Shown piece by piece: positions 7,917 to 11,333 of a stretch of 11,333 bases of DNA. Positions within the stretch are counted from its first letter, which is position 1; every line of letters starts with the position of its first letter. Under the pieces are notes generated by a model. It saw nothing but the letters and a program-made list of their open reading frames with translations, was not told the DNA's origin and made no database searches. The translations under genes and the position numbers were made by a program. The stretch lies in NCBI GenBank assembly GCA_029779995.1, contig JAKOZM010000562.1, forward strand, positions 1 through 11,333. Reading direction: 5' to 3'. Origin of the DNA: Actinomycetes bacterium. Lineage in GTDB: Bacteria > Actinomycetota > Actinomycetes > S36-B12 > UBA10799.

Positions 7917-9020
7917 ATGCCTATGTTCAACTTCCCAACCTCAGCCGATGGGGAACTGCCCGCGTTCCTGTCCACGTCGCCGCAGGAGGTGCGGCACGCC
8001 CTGTCTCTCAAGGAGGGCTGGCGGCAGTTCGTGAACACCCAGCCGGTCCGGCCCCGGGCCTTGACCGCCGCCCAGTTGGGCAGCCTGGACGGTGCCCGGC
8101 TGGCGGAGTACAACCATCGCCGGTTCGCGTTCCACCGGTCCCTGGTCATTGTCCGGCACGCCCAGTTGGAGGACGCCTGGATCAAGATGATCAACCTTGT
8201 GAACGGGCAGTACGCCGACGACGGCCCCGGCATGGGTGTCGCCCTGACCGGCGGGGCCGGGTTCGGCAAGACCGCGATCAGTGTCGGGTTCCTGCGTATG
8301 TACGAGCAGGAGATGCGCGACGCCTACCCGGAGGCGTTCACGCAGGAGAACGAGTTCATCCCGGTCGCCTATTCCAGCCTGCTGCGCGGCGCCGGACTGA
8401 AATCGCAGATGCAGCACATCCTCGGGTTCTACGGCCATCCGATGCCCCGGTCGGCCAGCGGCGCGCAACTCGCCGACGAACTCATCAAAGTCTTGAACCT
8501 GTGCCGCACCAAAATCCTGTGCCTGGATCAGGCGCAGAACCTGCACGTCGGGAACCGCAAGGACGAGGAGGTGGCCGCCTACCTCAAAGAGATCATGGAC
8601 GCCGCGCACGTCGCCCTGATACTGACCGGAATCGACATCGATCAGGCCGGGCCTCTGGCGATGCCGAGCAGCGGCGGGCGGCTGCAAACAAGTAACGACC
8701 GGGTGCAATTGGCCCGTCGGTTCGCCGTCGTGAAAATCCGCCCGCTGGCATCCGGGTCCGCCGCCTGGCAAGACCTCATGGCCAGCATCGAACAGCAACT
8801 CGTGTTGGCGAAAGCCCGCCCCGGCGACCTGTCCCAATCTTTGGCCAGCATCGTGTGGGAACTGAGCAACGGGGCCATCGGCGTCGCGTTCAACCTGCTG
8901 CGCGTCGCGGCGAACACCGCGATCAGCGACGGCACCGAACGGATCACCCGGCAAACACTCCGCGCTACCGCCCGCACACTGGAGGCCGACCGGCTCGGAC
9001 GCGGGGAGGGCGTCGCATGA
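7917..9020 (+). CDS. tnsC: TnsC-like AAA+ transposition regulator ATPase
   Basis: The 367-residue product should form ATP-dependent filaments on target DNA and pass the target signal from TniQ/TnsD to TnsA-TnsB. Walker A is GGAGFGKT (residues 112-119). Walker B reads KILCLDQAQNL, with D204 followed by Q205 where most AAA+ ATPases have glutamate. Sensor 1 is in LILTGID (T237) and the arginine-finger candidate is in QLARRF (R267/R268). The N-terminal 90 residues and the C-terminal helical part (ITRQTLRATARTLE) fit the TnsC/TniB layout. ATG 7917 is preferred because GGGGG at 7904-7908 stands eight bases before it; ATG 7911, two codons earlier, has only two bases of spacing. The tnsB stop lies just upstream and the stop of this gene overlaps tniQ (ATGA). 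The Asp-Gln Walker B may slow ATP hydrolysis; that is inference. Confidence 0.88.
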   Translation: MPMFNFPTSADGELPAFLSTSPQEVRHALSLKEGWRQFVNTQPVRPRALTAAQLGSLDGARLAEYNHRRFAFHRSLVIVRHAQLEDAWIKMINLVNGQYADDGPGMGVALTGGAGFGKTAISVGFLRMYEQEMRDAYPEAFTQENEFIPVAYSSLLRGAGLKSQMQHILGFYGHPMPRSASGAQLADELIKVLNLCRTKILCLDQAQNLHVGNRKDEEVAAYLKEIMDAAHVALILTGIDIDQAGPLAMPSSGGRLQTSNDRVQLARRFAVVKIRPLASGSAAWQDLMASIEQQLVLAKARPGDLSQSLASIVWELSNGAIGVAFNLLRVAANTAISDGTERITRQTLRATARTLEADRLGRGEGVA

Positions 9021-10831
9021 CCGTCACCCCACTACGCACCGCCAGCCCACTGCGCACCCTGCCCGTCGCGGTACACCCGGCACCCGGGGAAACCTTCCAC
9101 TCGTGGACTGTACGGCTGGCCGACCGGCTCGGCGTGGAACCCCTACGTGCACTTCACGCGGTCGGATACATCACCAGCCACGTGCGGCATCGCGCAGACC
9201 TGACCGGGTACGGCATCACCCTCACCGACCCCGCCGTCACCGAAATGTCCCGAACCACCCGGGCATCCGAGGAGGCCCTGCGCGACACGCTGCTTAATGT
9301 GTTCGACGGCGGCCCCATCGGGCTCGACGACTACGACCCGCAACGACGCGGCGACACCCGCCGGATCGGCACCCGCGAATGGGTACACCTTGGAACCAGC
9401 AACGCCTGCCCCGATTGCCTGCGCACCAACGGGAATGCGTGGCGACTCACTTGGAGGCTCCCGTGGACAGCCGTATGCCTGGAACACCATGCGCTGCTGC
9501 TCGACCGGTGCCCGGCGTGTGGCCAGTCGTTCAACGCAGGCAGCAGGCGGGACGGCAGCCTCGGCCCCCGCGCCGCGAACACCCGACCCGACCCCGCCCT
9601 GTGCGCGAACCCCCTCGACCAGGAACACCGCAGCCCCTACCCGCCGCTGTGCAACGACCCCTACGCCGACATGAGCGCAGAGACGTGCACTCAGCCCGGG
9701 GTTCTCGCTGCCCAAACGCAGGTGAATGTCCTCCTGCAACCCGAACACCGGCAGACCGGCCATGAGTGGTGGCAGGACCTCCGCGCGGTCACAGCGACCC
9801 TGCTAACCCACGGCAACCAAGACCACCTCGCCTCCACACTTCCCGGACTGCCAGATGCCTGCGTGCGTGCGTTGGCCGAGCACTTCACGGACCGCGACCA
9901 AGTCGACGCCGAACGCGCCGCGACTCTCGCGGCTGGCCGCGACCACCGCCAAGCGTCACGACGCCGCACGTATCTCCAAACGCCCACCAGCACTGCCCTC
10001 ATGGCGGTCCTGCTGCCACACGCCCTTGCCGCCCTTCGCGACCTCGCGAGCCTCCCACAGCCTGTGGCCAAGAGCGGCAGCCCGATGCCCGACCTGGACG
10101 TCGTGGACCTGCTGGCCGACATGGTGCAGTCGCGCGGGCACAACCTCACCACCGAACTCCGGCAGCGAGGCGGCAGCCCCGAACTACTCGAACGCCTCGC
10201 CACCCGCAGCGGCTACAACCGCCTCCAACGCACCACCACGACCCGCCGCGGGCTGCCGACCAGCGCCATCCCCAGGCTCTACCCCTGGCACCTCTACGAA
10301 CCTGTCCGCGACCTCCTGCGTGCCACCGGAACCACGGACGACTACGCCCGCTGCTACCTATCCCTGTGCGCCGCGAAACTCGTCACCGGAGGCACCTGGC
10401 AACAAGCAGGCGAAGCCCTCAACTGGGACAAGCGGAAAGCCCACCGCTGTGCCAACGCCGTCACCACCCGACTCAACACCGCAGGACACCTCGACCTCAT
10501 CCACCGGCACGTCCGCGACACCCTCACCGACCTGCCCACTGACATCAACTACCGGCACCTCGCCGACCAGTACGGACGCGTCACCAGCATCCCCCGCGAC
10601 CAGTGGGACCAAGCCGCCGCGGCCGCCGGATTCAACCTCGCGCCCACCGCAGCCCGCCGAAGGAGCCTCGCCGCCTGGCAATGGCACCACATCGCCCTCA
10701 TGCCCCTCAACGAATGGCCCGGCTGGCAGAAATGCGCCAACCCCGAGAGCGCGAAGGAGGCGTACAGGCGGTTCGTCCAGCAGGCCATCTCAGGAAAGTC
10801 GCTGTCCCACATCGCTAACGTGTTCCCGTGA
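9017..10831 (+). CDS. tniQ: TniQ/TnsD-like target-site selection protein
   Basis: This 604-residue protein should recognise the target and recruit TnsC. The N-terminus has the TniQ opening (LPVAVHPAPGETFHSWTVRL, residues 15-34). The zinc-binding part follows: ACPDCL (C131, C134), WTAVCLEHH (C154, H157/H158) and DRCPACGQSF (C165, C168). Further cysteines at 196, 212 and 224 may join a second site. Beyond about 230 the sequence is helical and includes a likely helix-turn-helix (GTWQQAGEALNWDKRKAHRC). Length exceeds short TniQ proteins of about 400 residues and compares better with Tn7 TnsD (508), which binds a fixed attachment site. This supports a site-specific TnsD role here, possibly reading the pilC 3' end. 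GGGGAGGG at 9003-9010 lies six bases before ATG 9017, and the start overlaps the tnsC stop. Codons are extremely C-rich, more so than in tnsB. Confidence 0.87.
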   Translation: MTVTPLRTASPLRTLPVAVHPAPGETFHSWTVRLADRLGVEPLRALHAVGYITSHVRHRADLTGYGITLTDPAVTEMSRTTRASEEALRDTLLNVFDGGPIGLDDYDPQRRGDTRRIGTREWVHLGTSNACPDCLRTNGNAWRLTWRLPWTAVCLEHHALLLDRCPACGQSFNAGSRRDGSLGPRAANTRPDPALCANPLDQEHRSPYPPLCNDPYADMSAETCTQPGVLAAQTQVNVLLQPEHRQTGHEWWQDLRAVTATLLTHGNQDHLASTLPGLPDACVRALAEHFTDRDQVDAERAATLAAGRDHRQASRRRTYLQTPTSTALMAVLLPHALAALRDLASLPQPVAKSGSPMPDLDVVDLLADMVQSRGHNLTTELRQRGGSPELLERLATRSGYNRLQRTTTTRRGLPTSAIPRLYPWHLYEPVRDLLRATGTTDDYARCYLSLCAAKLVTGGTWQQAGEALNWDKRKAHRCANAVTTRLNTAGHLDLIHRHVRDTLTDLPTDINYRHLADQYGRVTSIPRDQWDQAAAAAGFNLAPTAARRRSLAAWQWHHIALMPLNEWPGWQKCANPESAKEAYRRFVQQAISGKSLSHIANVFP

Positions 10832-11223
10832 TCCCGTCGTTCGAAGCGTCGGGCCTCTTGCCGCGGGGGAGGTTCGTCTGCCGACTAGAAGAAGCCAAGC
10901 AAGAACTCGTCCTTGCGTCTCAATTCATGTCGTCGACCACTCGCGCTGACATCTGGGAGGACTTCTCCTTCTTGCTGGAATTTCTGAAGAAGCGGTCCAG
11001 AGTCCCAGCGGTCTTCTTGGGCGGGTCTTTCGTGACGGCGAAGATCGATCCCGCCGACATTGACCTGTCGGTGATCGTTGATAGGGACTCCGTTCGTCAT
11101 GCGGGCACCTGGGACGTGATCAACAGAGCCCTTGTGTCGCGCGTCAGACTTAGTGGCAGGACGGTTATGTCAGTCCTGAAGGAGAGTCTTGATCATGGGA
11201 AGACCCCCATCTATTCCTGTTGA
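10828..11223 (+). CDS. DUF6932-like nucleotidyltransferase-fold protein, probably truncated by an insertion sequence
   Basis: The 131-codon frame opens with GTG overlapping the tniQ stop (GTGA), implying coupled translation. The first residues, IPSFEASGLLPRGRF, and the core VFLGGSFVTAKIDPADIDL (G65-G66-S67, D77, D79) resemble DUF6932 proteins, which carry the GS...DxD signature of the nucleotidyltransferase fold. Members of this fold include MNT-type antitoxins and toxins, so it could be a defence or stability gene; its substrate is unknown. Starting at in-frame ATG 10927 would remove the conserved N-terminus, so GTG is preferred despite lacking a clear ribosome site of its own. The last residues (about 105-131) run through DNA that also holds the ribosome site and first codons of a transposase gene. 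The natural C-terminus is therefore probably lost and the gene possibly inactive. Sampled GC drops sharply relative to tniQ. Confidence 0.6.
   Translation: MIPSFEASGLLPRGRFVCRLEEAKQELVLASQFMSSTTRADIWEDFSFLLEFLKKRSRVPAVFLGGSFVTAKIDPADIDLSVIVDRDSVRHAGTWDVINRALVSRVRLSGRTVMSVLKESLDHGKTPIYSC
11157..11178 (+). other. Short inverted repeat upstream of the transposase gene
   Basis: CAGGAC (11157-11162) and GTCCTG (11173-11178) form a perfect 6-bp stem with a 10-base loop, ending just before the GGAG ribosome site at 11181. Several insertion sequences use hairpins here to limit expression from outside transcription. The stem is short, so chance is possible. Confidence 0.3.
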
Positions 11224-11333
11224 GAAGAAGACCCGGATCGTGTTGAGCGTGTTGGCCGGGGAGATGAGTGTTGCTGAGGCTGCCCGGCGGGAGAAGGTGT
11301 CCGAGCAGTCGATCGGCCGGTGGAAGGCCGACT
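11195..11333 (+). CDS. Insertion-sequence transposase OrfA-like helix-turn-helix protein (3' end outside window)
   Basis: The frame opens at ATG 11195 after GGAG (11181-11184) and runs 46 codons to the window end without a stop. MGRPPSIPVEKKTRIVLSVL is followed by GEMSVAEAARREKVSEQSIG and RWKAD. The 'hSVAEAARREKVSEQSIGRW' part is a typical transposase helix-turn-helix that binds terminal inverted repeats. Similar N-termini occur in OrfA proteins of two-frame IS3-type elements common in actinobacteria; the family assignment is tentative because no catalytic region is visible. Its coding start lies within the preceding nucleotidyltransferase frame. Confidence 0.75.
   Translation, partial: MGRPPSIPVEKKTRIVLSVLAGEMSVAEAARREKVSEQSIGRWKAD

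Larger units (their letters stand above)
202..11333 (+). mobile_element. Tn7-like transposon with type III restriction-modification cargo (far end outside window)
   Basis: The window contains adjacent genes for a TnsA-like endonuclease, a TnsB-like DD(35)E transposase, a TnsC-like AAA+ ATPase and a TniQ/TnsD-like protein, in the Tn7 order and on one strand. Upstream, just past the pilC stop, is an array of short direct repeats suitable as TnsB sites. Tn7-like elements carry TGT...ACA ends, and a TGT stands at 202-204, so 202 is taken as the likely outer end. A target-site duplication would then be the five bases before it (197-201, TGAAA). This is inference, because the other end is not in the window. 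Known Tn7 inserts beyond glmS with its tnsA-side end nearest the gene and tns transcription running the same way as glmS; the same geometry is seen here with pilC. A type III restriction-modification pair lies between this end and tnsA, and a nucleotidyltransferase gene follows tniQ. An insertion sequence has landed near the window end. Confidence 0.75.
11157..11333 (+). mobile_element. Insertion sequence, left part only; outer boundary not resolved
   Basis: A transposase-type gene begins at 11195 and interrupts the end of the preceding nucleotidyltransferase frame. The left boundary should lie between about 11130 and 11190, but with the right end missing its terminal inverted repeat cannot be identified. 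Position 11157 is used only because a hairpin begins there. Confidence 0.45.

Noticed and set aside
9855..10949. Second + strand open frame of 364 codons over tniQ
   Set aside because: The translation is low-complexity Pro/Ser/Thr/Ala, as expected for an off-frame reading of C-rich codons. The tniQ frame has zinc motifs and a helix-turn-helix.
11011..11035. TTGGGC followed by CGTGACG, loosely like an inverted copy of the end repeats and so a possible second transposon end
   Set aside because: It matches only about 12 of 19 positions and encodes the conserved LGGSFVT motif of the nucleotidyltransferase, which explains the bases.
202..11333. CRISPR-associated transposon
   Set aside because: No CRISPR repeats, Cas12k or Cascade genes are seen in the window, and tniQ is long and TnsD-like. 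Parts beyond the window cannot be excluded.

Overview
The window reads as high-GC Gram-positive (Actinomycetota-type) DNA. It has C/G-ending codons, strong G-rich Shine-Dalgarno sites, GTG starts and tightly overlapping stop/start junctions. A species cannot be named from the sequence alone. All genes lie on the + strand.

Layout: (1) Positions 1-195 are the last 64 codons of a PilC/GspF-type inner-membrane protein of a type IV pilus or type II secretion system. (2) Seven bases after its stop begins a non-coding stretch with four copies of TGCCCAA, three of them inside longer TGAC-N(9/8)-TGCCCAA direct repeats (209-279). This looks like one end of a Tn7-like transposon with tandem TnsB-binding sites. 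(3) Positions 415-4810 hold a two-gene type III restriction-modification system: a beta-class adenine methyltransferase (Mod) and a helicase-nuclease (Res), overlapping by 8 bases. (4) Positions 4906-10831 hold a full Tn7-like core: TnsA-type endonuclease, TnsB-type DD(35)E transposase, TnsC-type AAA+ ATPase and a long TniQ/TnsD-type target selector. (5) A nucleotidyltransferase-fold gene resembling DUF6932 overlaps the tniQ stop (GTGA). It appears cut short by an insertion sequence, whose OrfA-like transposase gene starts at 11195 and runs off the window.

Interpretation: this is the pilC-proximal part of a Tn7-like element whose far end lies outside the window. As with Tn7 at glmS, the element lies just past the 3' end of a conserved chromosomal gene, and its transposition genes read inward in the same direction as that gene. 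The 3' end of pilC is therefore a candidate attachment site read by TniQ/TnsD.

The unusual point is the position of the restriction-modification pair. It sits between the transposon end and tnsA, in the same orientation, with only 95 bases between res and tnsA. Defence cargo in Tn7-like elements is known, but it usually lies on the far side of the tns genes. Base composition supports a mosaic: mod/res and the nucleotidyltransferase gene are clearly less GC-rich than tnsC and tniQ.

No tRNA, rRNA, CRISPR array, riboswitch or replication origin was seen. The only non-coding gaps are 196-414 and 4811-4905, both under 300 bases.
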